Part shown: positions 43,889 through 53,165 of the stretch, piece by piece | Layout: every line of letters starts with the position of its first letter | Position numbering within the stretch: the first letter of the stretch is position 1 | Assembly: GCF_004803895.1 (NCBI RefSeq) | Contig: NZ_CP021978.1 | Location: 2,604,001-2,668,000, forward strand | DNA from: Streptomyces hawaiiensis | GTDB taxonomy: Bacteria; Actinomycetota; Actinomycetes; Streptomycetales; Streptomycetaceae | DNA: 64,000 nt | Direction of reading: 5' to 3' | Notes under the pieces: model-generated | The model's database searches: none | Told to the model about the DNA's origin: nothing | What the model saw: only the letters and a program-made list of their open reading frames with translations | Translations under genes and position numbers: made by a program

Positions 43889-46730
43889 TCAGCCCATGTC
43901 CACCAGGGCGCGGTAGAGCGGTTCGTACAGCTCACGGACGAGGGACTTGTCGATCGGGGCGGGGTCCCGCTCCGCCGCGTTCCCGTCCTCGAAGTAGGGG
44001 GCGAGCACCTCACGCATGCTCGCCAGCAGGCTGGTGTCGGGGGTGTCCGTGTCCTGGAATCCGGCTTCTCGCGGGGAGAAAGCCGCGTCGACGAAGACCA
44101 CCCGGGCCGGCACGCCACCGCGCACCAGACGACCGATGACCTGCCACATGACGACGAGCTGGTCCCAGGTGAACGCCGCCTTCTCCTCGTCCCGCAGGCT
44201 GGACCAGGCCAGCCGCCGGGTGAGGAAGCGGTTCCACTGACGGCGTGCGCGGCTGCGGAACGCCACGGCCGCCTGGTCGGGGGTGGCGGCGGCGAGCGCG
44301 TTCTGCCGGAAGGGCCCGCCGGGGTCCCGGAGTTGGCGTACGGCCCAGTCGTTGATGGACTGAATGGCGAGTGAGATGTCGTCGGGCCGAGGGTGGGGGC
44401 GTGCCAAGAAGTAGACGGTGCCGATGGCGGCCTTGCCACCGCGCAGGACGATGTTGTGTCCTCGCTCCACGGCGAGCAGCGGCGCGACGAGAATGTCGCC
44501 GCCGACCGCAGGGAATGCCTTTACGTCACCGCGGGGCAGGGTTCGTGCGGCGGCATTCTCCGGCAGCCGGGTCCAGGCGGTGTCGGAGTCCGCGTCGTCG
44601 GATACGAGCCGGGTGACGCGGCCGTTCCACTCGGGGATCTGGTTGAGGTACTCGGCGGCCCGGCGTGCCTCGTCGTAGCTGCCGACGAGCAACAGGATGC
44701 GGCGGCGGTCCGGATCGTCGATCTCCCCGCGAACTGCTCATGCGGCTCGGTGACCTGTGCGCCGTGGACGGCCGCCCGGGCCCGCACAGTGGAAGAAGCG
44801 GAGTTCACCGCTGCGGTCGCCGTCACGCTCACGGTCGTCGTGGCGGAACTGGAAGCCGAGCACGTTACCCATGGGCGACTCTGGGATGACCGCCTCGTAG
44901 TCCTTCGGGGGCCTGCGGGAGAGCACGTTCGAGGCGCTCTCAAGATTGAGGGCGGCCTCGACGCGCGGCCACAGCGTGGTCATGAAGTCGAGACGGCTGT
45001 GCAGGGCGGAAAGGAGCAGGGTGAACTCGAAGCGCCGGGCCTTGAGGCCGGCGTCGGCGAGCACCGTGCTGTCGTCTCCGACGATGCCGGTGAGCGTGTC
45101 GCGCAGCCTCTCACGCGTCCGTGCTCCCTGGGGCGCGTGCAGGAGTTCCAGGGTGAGGTGGACGAAGGTGTTCACCAAGGGTGTCACTTCATCGTCGTCT
45201 CCCATGCTCTGCTGCTCGTGCAGCGGGTCGTCGCGGAACCGGCCGAGCGCACCGTCCAGCGTCCGGGCCGCCGCAGGTGGGCGTTCGCCCTCCTTCCGCC
45301 CCGGGAACCAGCTGTCCAGCAGCAGGTTGTGGAGGGTGAAGGCGCTGAAGTAGTCGACGCTGATCCACCGCCTGAGCTTGTCGTCCTTGACGAGCAGTGC
45401 GAAGAGGCGGTCGGTGGCTGCGCTGACCGTGTTGACGGCGTTGGTCCAGTCGTCGACGTCACGGGCGGACAGCTGGAGCCGCCCGTCCCGGGCCATCTGC
45501 TGGAACTTGTGGACGGCGACCTCGTCGAACCAGGAGTTCGGGGCCTTGCCGACCAGAGTGCTGGCCGGCGCGAAGGCTGTGTCGAGCTGCATCTGGACCC
45601 GGTCCGCCTCGTCGACGATGATCAGGTCGCTGAGCCGGCACGCGAGTTCGAGGTACCGGAGCTGTTCCTGGTGCTGGTGCAGCGGGACGGAGCTGTGCAC
45701 CAGACCGGCCGGGGTGGCGACCCACACCTGTGCGTCGACCAGATCACGGGCCCCGCGGTGGCGCGGACAGCGGTTCCACAACGGGCACAGTCTCCGCTGT
45801 GGCTTCGGGCCTTGTGCGTCGCGCTGCGTGCTGTTCTCGTCGTCGAGGAGGGGATCGCCGTCCGTGGTCTCCTGCTCGGGGACGGTGTACAGCGTGATGC
45901 ACGGTGCTTCACGGACGCCGAGCGGGCGGCGGGCTTCCAAACCGCGCAGTACGTCGACGGGGCAGGCGCTGCTGAGGTGGGCGAAGCCCGCGTGGTCGTG
46001 CCCGAGCATGGTGGCGGCGCCGGCCGTGGCGGTGCGGCGGTGCAGCCGGTTGATATTGCGCTCCCTGGTGGAGTGCCCGAGGATCGGCGCCGCCCGTACA
46101 CCGAGCCGGTCGAACTGCTCCACCACGGCGAGCGTCTCGGCCACGTCGCCGACGACGATGGTGACCCGACGGGGTGTTCGGGTCACAAGGTGGTAGGTCA
46201 GGATGTCCCGGAGGGTGGACTTGCCGGCTCCCACCATCCCCACGAGGTGCAGCAGCCGGTCGATCCTCAGCCGTCCCTGTTCGGTGAAGCGGCCGAGTTC
46301 CGTGTCGCGCACGAGCAGTTTCACTCGCCGGAGCCGCCCGGCCCATCCGCCCCGCGCTCCCTGCGGCGGCGTCCATCTCGCCGGCGGCCTTTTCGAGCTC
46401 TTTCCAGGTGACATCGACGGGCTCTCCCTGCCCGGCGGGTGGTGCGTCGAGCACGTGGGCGCGCGGCAGGGTGTCCGTCAGCAGTTCCTCGTCGAACACC
46501 ACCGAGTGGGTACGGTCCTGCACCCGGAAGGTGTGCTCTCCCGCCTCGGCGAACGGAACGGATCGTGTCGCGAACCGCGGAGCGGTGCTGAGCAGTTCTT
46601 CGAAGATCTCGAAACGGCGTGTGGCGCGCGACGGCTCGCGACGGCGCGGCACGGGGCCGGTTCCGTCGATGTCGTATCCGCGCAGGTGCTGGGGGACCTT
46701 CAGGTAGTCGGCCAGTGCCTCCGACCAGAA
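43889..46730 (-). pseudogene. DinG-like helicase of the pPIWI-RE locus, truncated and rearranged
   Basis: A helicase frame begins abruptly at about 46730 (FWSEALADYLKVPQHLRGYD) with no start codon: its N-terminal part is gone. A one-base insertion in CCCC at 46350-46353 shifts to the frame with LRRVKLLVRDTELG, Walker A GMVGAGKST and DExx box IIVDEADRV. An in-frame TGA (44738-44740) sits inside an inverted 60-bp block (44728-44787). After it the frame resumes (RRRILLLVGSYDEARRA) and ends with helicase motif VI GRLVRGG. A segment that should lie between is missing. Not functional as read. Confidence 0.75.
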
Positions 46731-47328
46731 CCTCGTCCTGGGCCGCGCCCTCGAAACGGCCTTCCGGCACCTGACCGGCGCACCGCCCGCAGGATGGAGC
46801 ACCGCCGAGCCGGTCAACCTCCCCTGGTCCACCCGCCAGTTGACGGACCTGGCCCGCGCCCGCGCTCCCAGGCCCACCTGGCTCGTCGCCGTCGGACACC
46901 CCGACCGGCCCGCCCTCGCCACACTCCGCGTTCTCCGCACACCCGCGGGAGTCGAGGAGGACGTCACCCTCGCGCTCGGCTACGGCGGTGACGAGACACC
47001 GCCCCTGGACGCTTTCGAGGAACTCGCGACCGCACTCGACGCCGAGCACGGTCTGGTCACCCTGCTCACGCCACTGCGCGCAGGTCGTCGCGACCTCACG
47101 GCCCCGCCGCGCCTGGAAGCCCCGCCCGTCCCCGTCGCGTTCACCCTCGGCAGCGACCAGGCTGACGCCGTCGGTCAGGCCCGTGCCGGGCATCCGCCCC
47201 TCGGCCCCGTGCCCGAGCGGCTCGGGCTCGGAGCCAAGCCCGCCCTTCACTACTCCCTGGGAGACGGAAGCGACCCCGGTACCTGGAGCGTGTTCCAGCG
47301 ACTCATCCATCATCTGAGACGCGGATGA
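46720..47328 (+). pseudogene. DUF6177-like protein, 5' end lost at the island junction
   Basis: A plus-strand frame is coding from about 46720 (SDQNLVLGRALETAFRHL) to the stop at 47328, but it has no start: the first ATG (46840, MTDLARARAPRPTW) is well inside conserved sequence (PPAGWSTAEPVNLPWSTRQL precedes it). The pattern matches what I recall as DUF6177, found near type VII secretion genes in Streptomyces (unverified). It ends 13 bp before rnpB. The N-terminal half appears deleted together with the 5' end of the divergent helicase. Confidence 0.65.
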
Positions 47329-47340
47329 AATCCTGATAAG

Positions 47341-47757
47341 CGGCAGACGAGCCGAGCTGTACGCCGGGTTCTGTTCCCGGGGTTCCTCGCGGAGCCCCGG
47401 GCGACGGCCATCCATCTAGGGCCGGTGTTGCCACCGGCCTCGTGCGGTCTACCCGCGGACTCGGGCGGGCAGCCCTCGAACGTCCGCGCAGGAGCACCGA
47501 GGTGCCCCCTCTTGACCTTGCTCCGGGTGGGGTTTACCTAGCTGCCTGAGTCACCTCAAGCACTGGTGGTCTCTTACACCACCGTTTCACCCTTACCGAG
47601 GACCGAGGTCCCCGGCGGTTTGCTTTCTGTGGCACTGTCCCGCGGGTCACCCCGGGTGGCCGTTAGCCACCACCCTGCCCTGTGGAGCCCGGACGTTCCT
47701 CGGGAAGCTCCCCGTCAGGGGGACTCCACGCGGCCGTCCGCCCGGCTCGTCTGCCGT
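47341..47757 (-). ncRNA. rnpB: RNase P RNA (bacterial type A)
   Basis: On the minus strand the RNA starts CGGCAGACGAGCCGGGCGG and contains the invariant GAGGAAcGTCCGGGCTCC and ACAGAAAGCAAACCG blocks, AAGGGTGAAACGG, GAGGTGACTCAGGCAGCTAG and near the 3' end GATGGATGGCCGTC and ACAGAACCCGGCGTACAG. About 417 nt, normal for an actinobacterium. It is the ribozyme that trims tRNA 5' leaders. Its first ~43 nt overlap the C-terminal codons of the upstream EamA gene, so its promoter lies within that gene. Confidence 0.97.
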
Positions 47758-48644
47758 GTCGACCATGGTACCCGGCGGACGCCCCGCTTCGGCGCCGCGG
47801 CCGTGGCCAGGACCGAGCCCGCCAGGATCAGGGCGAAGGCCACGCCGATGCCGAGGGTCAGCTCCTCGTCCAGGAAGAGGGTGCCCGCGGCGACGGCGAC
47901 CGCCGGGTTGACGTAGGTGATCACGCCGGCCCGGGTCGGGCCGATTTCCTTGATCAGCTCCAGGAAGGCCACGAACGCGATCGCGGTGCAGACGATGCCG
48001 AGGCCGGCGAGGGCGGCCAGGACGTCGGCCGAGGGCACGGTGGCGGGCCGCGTCAGGTAGGCGGCTGGGGCGTAGACGACGGCGGCCAGCGTGAGGCAGG
48101 GGGTGATCAGTTGGAGGGTCGGGACGTCCTTGAGGTGCCGGGCGGCGATCAGCGGGGCGGTGGCATAGCCGATGACCGTCACCAGCACCTCGGCCAGGGA
48201 GCGGGCGTCGCCGCCGGTGAGGTGCGGCAGGGTGAGGACGGTGACGCCCGCGAGGCCGAGGGCGAGTCCGGTGGCACGGCGGGCGCCCACGCGCTCCTCC
48301 GCGCCGAAGAAGCGGGCCAGGAGTACGGCGACGATCGGCACGCCCGCGATGAGGAGTCCGGCGGTGGAGCTGGACAGATGGCGTTCGGCGTCGGTCAGGG
48401 TCCACCAGGGGCCGATGATCTCGATGACGGCGAAGGCCAGCATCGGCTTCCAGTGGGTCCGGACGGTGCGGCCGAGGCCGCCCTGGCGGAGCGCGAAGGG
48501 GAGCAGGAGCGCGGCGCCGAGGGCGCAGCGTATGAACACCACCATGGACGGGGACAGCTCGTCCACCGCCACCTTGATCATCAGGTAGGGGACGCCCCAG
48601 ATCACTCCCATGAGGGAGAACAGGAACCAGCCGCGTGCAGTCAT
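47715..48644 (-). CDS. EamA/DMT family transporter
   Basis: 309 residues, ten hydrophobic segments in two EamA repeats (GVIWGVPYLMIKVAVDELSP; GPTRAGVITYVNPAVAVAAG). Likely metabolite or drug exporter. The stop TGA (47715-47717) lies inside rnpB. It begins 19 bp after the AraC gene stop, and is probably cotranscribed with it. Confidence 0.92.
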   Translation of the reverse strand: MTARGWFLFSLMGVIWGVPYLMIKVAVDELSPSMVVFIRCALGAALLLPFALRQGGLGRTVRTHWKPMLAFAVIEIIGPWWTLTDAERHLSSSTAGLLIAGVPIVAVLLARFFGAEERVGARRATGLALGLAGVTVLTLPHLTGGDARSLAEVLVTVIGYATAPLIAARHLKDVPTLQLITPCLTLAAVVYAPAAYLTRPATVPSADVLAALAGLGIVCTAIAFVAFLELIKEIGPTRAGVITYVNPAVAVAAGTLFLDEELTLGIGVAFALILAGSVLATAAAPKRGVRRVPWSTRQTSRADGRVESP

Positions 48645-48663
48645 GCGGCGAGTCTCGGCCGTG

Positions 48664-49494
48664 TCACCCGGTGGTGTCTTGAACGCTGTTGCGGTACGCC
48701 GCCGGGGTCACCCCCAGCACCCTGCGGAACCAGCGGGTGAGGTGCGCCTGGTCGGCGAAGCCGACGAGGCCGGCGACCTCGGCGGGGCGCAGTCCGGCTT
48801 CCAGGAGGCCGCGGGCCCTGGCCACCCGGTGCTGGGCGAGCCAGGCGTACGGCGGTACGCCCATGGTCGTGCGGAAGGCGCGCAGGAGCTGGTAGCGGGA
48901 CAGGCCCAGGTCGGTGGCGAGGGCTGCCAGGGGCGGAGGGTCCAGCAGCTCGTCCGCGAGGCGGTCGCGTACGGACCTGGCGATGTGGCCGGCACCGGGC
49001 ACCGCGTCCTCGCTCGCCCGGGCCGTGGAGTGGCGGCGGGCCAGGGCCGTGAGCAGCCAGGGCAGCCGGGACTCGGTCTCCAGCGGGTCGGGGCAGGTGC
49101 TGATGTCCGTATGGGCGGCGCGCAGGGCCGCCGCCAGCTCCGGGTCGTGGAGGACGGCGTTTCGAAAGTGCGGGAGGCCGCCGCCGAGAGTGCCGTCCGT
49201 GAGGAGGGACGGCTCGGCGTAGAGGGCCTGGTAGGCGTAGCCGTCGGCCGCTGCGGGGCCGCCCGTGTGCATCTCGCCCGGTTCCAGGACGACGATCGAC
49301 CCGGGGTAGGAGTGGATGTGCCCGCCCCGGTAGGCGATGACCTCCGAGCCGCCGACGGTGACGCCGATGGTGAATTCGTCGTGGGCGTGGGGTGCGTAGA
49401 CGTGCTGGTCGAAGTGGGCGGTGAGGAGGTCGAGGGGCGACCCGGACCGGCCCAGCCGGGCTCTGGTCCATCTGGCCTGTTCCGGTGTCCCCAT
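48664..49494 (-). CDS. AraC family transcriptional regulator
   Basis: 276 residues from the ATG at 49492-49494. An N-terminal cupin-like sensor domain (DQHVYAPHAHDEFTIGV; PGSIVVLEPGEMHTG) and two C-terminal HTHs (LAALATDLGLSRYQLLRAFR; VAGLVGFADQAHLTRWFRR) make a standard AraC regulator. Likely controls the downstream EamA exporter gene, 19 bp away. Confidence 0.93.
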   Translation of the reverse strand: MGTPEQARWTRARLGRSGSPLDLLTAHFDQHVYAPHAHDEFTIGVTVGGSEVIAYRGGHIHSYPGSIVVLEPGEMHTGGPAAADGYAYQALYAEPSLLTDGTLGGGLPHFRNAVLHDPELAAALRAAHTDISTCPDPLETESRLPWLLTALARRHSTARASEDAVPGAGHIARSVRDRLADELLDPPPLAALATDLGLSRYQLLRAFRTTMGVPPYAWLAQHRVARARGLLEAGLRPAEVAGLVGFADQAHLTRWFRRVLGVTPAAYRNSVQDTTG

Positions 49495-49519
49495 GTCGCG
49501 CCCCCCACCCCACAGGGGA

Positions 49520-50098
49520 TCAGAGGAGATCCGTGGTGTCCAGGTCGAAGGCGAAGGGTTCCGGGAGAGTGATGGACTTCCCGAAGGGGCGGGCGCAGTG
49601 CTCGCGGTAGTCGTCCTCCTTCGGCTCGCTGAACACCGTGACCTGGGCCGTGTCCCGGTCGACGAGCAGATAGAGCGGGATGCCCGCGCGGGCATAGCAG
49701 CGGCGCTTGGCCTCGCGGTCGGCCTGCGGCTTGGTGGAGGTCACCTCCATCACCATGGCGACGCCGTCGCAGGGCATCCAGGAGTCGGCTCCCCGGTACA
49801 GGCGCAGTTCCATGGGAGCGAACGTGCCGTCCGGGACCACATGGTCCTTCGGGCATTCGCCTCCCCGTCGCAACTTCAGCCCCTTGTTCCCTGAGAACTG
49901 CATGTCGGTCCGTGAACGCCTGATCACCTGGTTCACGATCAGCCCGATGTAGTCCTCGTGATCCCCGTCCGGCGGCGGCGTCACAACGATCTCCCCCTCG
50001 ATCAGCTCGGCCCGGAAACCCTCCGGGGTGTCCAGGGCGAGGAAGCCCTCCAGCAGGACGTCTTCCTGTGAGAGCGGCTCGTGGGCCATGGCAGTCAT
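49520..50098 (-). CDS. Uma2 family (DUF820) endonuclease-like protein
   Basis: 192 residues from the ATG at 50096-50098 with GGAGGGG upstream. FRAELIEGEIVVTPPPDGDH, VPDGTFAP and MVMEVTSTKPQADREAKRRCYA give the PD-(D/E)xK-like core (Asp, Glu-x-Thr). GIPLYLLVD is the usual closing strand. Cellular role of the family is unclear. 25 bp before the AraC gene on the same strand. Confidence 0.9.
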   Translation of the reverse strand: MTAMAHEPLSQEDVLLEGFLALDTPEGFRAELIEGEIVVTPPPDGDHEDYIGLIVNQVIRRSRTDMQFSGNKGLKLRRGGECPKDHVVPDGTFAPMELRLYRGADSWMPCDGVAMVMEVTSTKPQADREAKRRCYARAGIPLYLLVDRDTAQVTVFSEPKEDDYREHCARPFGKSITLPEPFAFDLDTTDLL

Positions 50099-50262
50099 GT
50101 CACGCCCCTCCTTCTGTCGCCCGCCAGACTGGGACATCGCCGAACCACCCGTCCGTGAGATCGGGAACCGTTCCCTCGATCGTGGCACAGGATCACGGTC
50201 CTCGTCAGAAGGCCGAACGGCTCGCTTGACCCTGCCGCAGCGTCAACGTCTTCACTGGGGGC

Positions 50263-51017
50263 ATGCGGATCGGAGAACTCGCCGCGGTCGTCGGCGTCAC
50301 CACGCGGGCCGTGCGGCATTACCACCATCTGGGGCTGCTGCCCGAGCCCGAGCGGCGGGCCAACGGGTATCGGGAGTACGGGTTGCGGCATGCCGTCGTG
50401 CTGGCGCGGATCCGGCGGCTGACCGAGCTGGGGCTGGGGCTGGCGGAGGTGCGGGACGTACTCGCGGACGACGCCGGGAAGGATCTCGTCGAGGTGCTGA
50501 CCGAGCTGGACGAGGATCTGGCGCGGCAGGAGGAGGCCCTGCGGGGGCGGCGGGCGCGGTTGCGGACCCTGCTGGACGCGGAGGGCGGGGTGCCCGCCGA
50601 AGGGCCCGTGTCGCCCGGGCTGGCCGCCCTGTTCGCGGGGACCGCGCATCTGTCGGACTCGCCCATGGCCGTGAAGGACCGCGAGATCATCGCGTTCCTG
50701 GATACCGCCATGCCGGCCGGGGACCGGGAGCGGCTGGTGTCGTCGGTGGGTGAGGCGCTGGGCAGTCCGGCGGCCGTGGCGCGGGCCGGTGAGGCCTACG
50801 CGCTGCTCGACGCGCTCGCCGGCGCCGAGCCGGACGACCCGCGCGTCGACGAGGCGGCCCGGGCGCTCGCCGGCTGCATTCCGTCGACGCTGTTCCCTCA
50901 GGTCGGTGAGCTCGATCAGCACGACAACGTCCTGCGCGCGTTCTACGACGATCTCGCCCCGGGCAGGCGGAGGCCGTTCGCCGGGCGCTGCGGATTCTCA
51001 CCGAGGAGCGACGATGA
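50263..51017 (+). pseudogene. MerR family transcriptional regulator, one frameshift near the 3' end
   Basis: ATG 50263. HTH MRIGELAAVVGVTTRAVRHY followed by the helical dimerisation region is a standard MerR N-terminus. At about 50957-50963 (CCCCGGG) one base seems missing: with it the protein ends ...APGQAEAVRRALRILTEERR at the TGA 51015-51017, which overlaps the next ATG as ATGA. Without it the frame runs into the next gene to 51408 with Arg-rich nonsense. So recent mutation or sequencing error; the coupling argues the intact form is the original. Confidence 0.85.
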
Positions 51018-51604
51018 GGGTCGGCCTGAGTATCGGGGGGCTGCTGGTGCGGCACGAGGTGCGGTTGCTCGTGAGTCTTGCCCTGTGGGTGGCGCGGCGT
51101 ACGCACGGGACGGGCGGGGGCCGGGCCTTCGGGTACGCGGGCGGGCAGGGGGCGATGATGGCCGGGTTCGCGTTCGTGTGCCTGGTCGAGACGGTCGCGC
51201 TGTCCGTGCTGCTGCGGGACTGGCCCGCCGTGCACGCGGCGTTTCTCTTCCTGGACGTGTACACGATCGTGTTCGTCGTAGCGCTGCACGCCTCGTCCGT
51301 CGTACGTCCGCATGTGCTGGATGCGGACGGCGGCTCGCTGCGGATACGGCGGTACGTCCATGTCGATCTGTGCGTGCCACTGGAGCGGATCGGCTCCGTG
51401 CGGCGTGAGCTGCGGATGACGCACGAGCCGGCCGACGGCGAGCTGAACGTCGAGGTCGGCTCGCAGACCACCGTCACGCTCGAACTGACCGAGCCGGTCA
51501 CCCACCTCACCTTTCTCGGCCGGCGCCGCCAGGTACGGGTCGTCCGCTTCCACGCCGACGACCCCGACGGCCTGGTCCGCGCCCTCGGCCGGGCGCGCGT
51601 CTGA
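51014..51604 (+). CDS. Membrane protein of unknown function, coupled to MerR
   Basis: 196 residues from the ATG at 51014-51016, overlapping the restored MerR stop. Two hydrophobic helices (MAGFAFVCLVETVALSVLL; AAFLFLDVYTIVFVVALHA) and a beta-rich, charged C-terminal domain (residues 105-196) that likely faces the cytoplasm. N-terminal GLLVRHEVRLLVSLALW resembles a short amphipathic helix. No family name known to me. Translational coupling suggests a sensor-regulator or regulator-target pair. Confidence 0.8.
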   Translation: MRVGLSIGGLLVRHEVRLLVSLALWVARRTHGTGGGRAFGYAGGQGAMMAGFAFVCLVETVALSVLLRDWPAVHAAFLFLDVYTIVFVVALHASSVVRPHVLDADGGSLRIRRYVHVDLCVPLERIGSVRRELRMTHEPADGELNVEVGSQTTVTLELTEPVTHLTFLGRRRQVRVVRFHADDPDGLVRALGRARV

Positions 51605-51658
51605 GCTTCCGGTACGTCCCCGTACGCTGTCGGCTGCGGTTCGATCGAAGGAGTACGC

Positions 51659-52441
51659 GTGCTTGTCCTGCTGCCGCCGTCCGAAGGCAAGGCCTCTTCC
51701 GGCCGCGGTGCCCCGCTGAAGCCGGAGTCGCTGTCGCTGCCGGGGCTGACCGACGCCCGGGAGGCCGTCCTCACCGAGCTGGTCGAGCTGTGCGCCGGCG
51801 ACGAGGACAAGGCACGTGAGGTGCTGGGGCTCAGCGAGGGGCTGCGGGGCGAGGTCGCGAAGAACGCGGAGTTGCGGACGGCGGGGGCGCGGCCGGCCGG
51901 GGAGATCTACACCGGTGTGCTGTACGACGCCCTGGGCCTGGCGTCCCTCGACACGGCGGCCAAGCGGCGTGCCGGGCGGTCGCTGCTCGTGTTCTCCGGG
52001 CTGTGGGGTGCCGTGCGGGTGACGGACCGGATTCCGTCCTACCGGTGCTCGATGGGGGTGAAGCTGCCGGGGCTCGGGGCGCTGGGCGCGCACTGGCGTA
52101 CGCCGATGGCGTCGGTGCTGCCCGAGGTGGCCGGGAGTGGGCTGGTGCTGGATCTGCGGTCCGCCGCGTACGCAGCCGCCTGGAAGCCGAAGGGCGAGGT
52201 CGCCGGGCGCACGGCGTCCGTGCGGGTGCTGCACGCGCCCACGCGGAAGGTGGTCAGCCACTTCAACAAGGCGACCAAGGGGCGGATCGTGCGCGCTCTG
52301 CTGGCCTCCGGGGCCGACCCGAAGGGACCGGCCGAGCTGGTGGAGGCGCTCCGGGATCTCGGGTACGTCGTGGAGGGGCAGGCTCCGGCGAAGTCGGGGC
52401 AGGCGTGGTCGCTGGATGTGCTGGTGGACGTGGTGCACTAG
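51659..52441 (+). CDS. yaaA: YaaA family peroxide stress protein
   Basis: 260 residues, GTG start at 51659. The family marks LLPPSEGKA, YTGVLYDALGL, FSGLWGAVRVTDRIPSYR and SHFNKATKGRIVRAL are all present. In Escherichia coli YaaA limits free intracellular iron and protects DNA under peroxide stress; the fold binds DNA. Single gene; the next gene starts 73 bp downstream. Confidence 0.93.
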   Translation: MLVLLPPSEGKASSGRGAPLKPESLSLPGLTDAREAVLTELVELCAGDEDKAREVLGLSEGLRGEVAKNAELRTAGARPAGEIYTGVLYDALGLASLDTAAKRRAGRSLLVFSGLWGAVRVTDRIPSYRCSMGVKLPGLGALGAHWRTPMASVLPEVAGSGLVLDLRSAAYAAAWKPKGEVAGRTASVRVLHAPTRKVVSHFNKATKGRIVRALLASGADPKGPAELVEALRDLGYVVEGQAPAKSGQAWSLDVLVDVVH

Positions 52442-52456
52442 CGGGCGTTACGCGGG

Positions 52457-52475
52457 CGTTGCGCTGTACGCAACG
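52457..52475. promoter_or_regulatory. Palindrome upstream of eda
   Basis: CGTTGCG-CTGTA-CGCAACG is a perfect 7+5+7 inverted repeat, 40 bp before the aldolase ATG; a related TTGCGC follows. It is a plausible operator for a sugar-acid regulator, which is not encoded nearby. Confidence 0.45.
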
Positions 52476-52514
52476 ACCTTTGCGCTCCTTGCACGCCGAC
52501 GGCAGGATGTGGCC

Positions 52515-53165
52515 ATGGCCTCCCCTCCCCTGCCCGCCTCCGTGCTGGACCTCGCGCTCGTCGTTCCTGTCGTCGTCATCGAGGATGCCGGCGACGCCGT
52601 GCCGCTGGCGCGGGCGCTGGTCGCGGGCGGGCTGCCCGCGATCGAGGTGACGTTGCGGACGCCCGCGGCTCTGGAGGCGATCGGGGAGATCGCCCGGGAG
52701 GTGCCCGGGGCGGTGGTCGGGGCCGGGACGGTGATCCGTTCCGGGCAGGTCGCGGAGGCGGTGGCCGCGGGCTCCCGCTTCCTGGTCAGTCCCGGCTGGA
52801 CGGACGTGCTGCTGGAGGCGATGCGGGCGTCGGGGGTGCCGTTCCTGCCGGGGGTGTCGACCGCGTCCGAGGTGGTGGCGCTGCTGGAGCGCGGGGTGCG
52901 GGAGATGAAGTTCTTCCCGGCGCAGGCCGCGGGCGGCACGGCGTATCTGAAGTCGCTGTCGGGGCCGCTTCCCCAGGCCCGTTTCTGCCCCACGGGCGGG
53001 ATCGGCCCGGCCTCCGCTCCGGACTACCTCGCCCTGCCCAATGTCGGCTGTGTGGGCGGGAGCTGGATGCTGCCGCAGGATGCCGTCGCGGCTCGCGACT
53101 GGGGCCGCGTCGAGGCGCTGGCCCGTGCGGCGGCGGCGCTCAGCGCAGGTGGGACGTGTCGTTGA
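52515..53165 (+). CDS. eda: KDPG/KHG aldolase (bifunctional 4-hydroxy-2-oxoglutarate / 2-keto-3-deoxy-6-phosphogluconate aldolase)
   Basis: 216 residues. Catalytic Glu in GLPAIEVTLRTPAAL and Schiff-base Lys in REMKFFPAQAAGG, with CPTGGIGPASAPDYL at the phosphate site. It cleaves KDPG to pyruvate and glyceraldehyde-3-phosphate. GTG 52509 is in frame as an alternative. Its 3' end overlaps the convergent RNase H gene by 26 bp. Confidence 0.93.
   Translation: MASPPLPASVLDLALVVPVVVIEDAGDAVPLARALVAGGLPAIEVTLRTPAALEAIGEIAREVPGAVVGAGTVIRSGQVAEAVAAGSRFLVSPGWTDVLLEAMRASGVPFLPGVSTASEVVALLERGVREMKFFPAQAAGGTAYLKSLSGPLPQARFCPTGGIGPASAPDYLALPNVGCVGGSWMLPQDAVAARDWGRVEALARAAAALSAGGTCR

Noticed and set aside
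40930..47340. Integrative element using rnpB as attachment site
   Set aside because: No integrase, no direct repeat of the rnpB 3' end at the left border, no insertion-sequence ends found.
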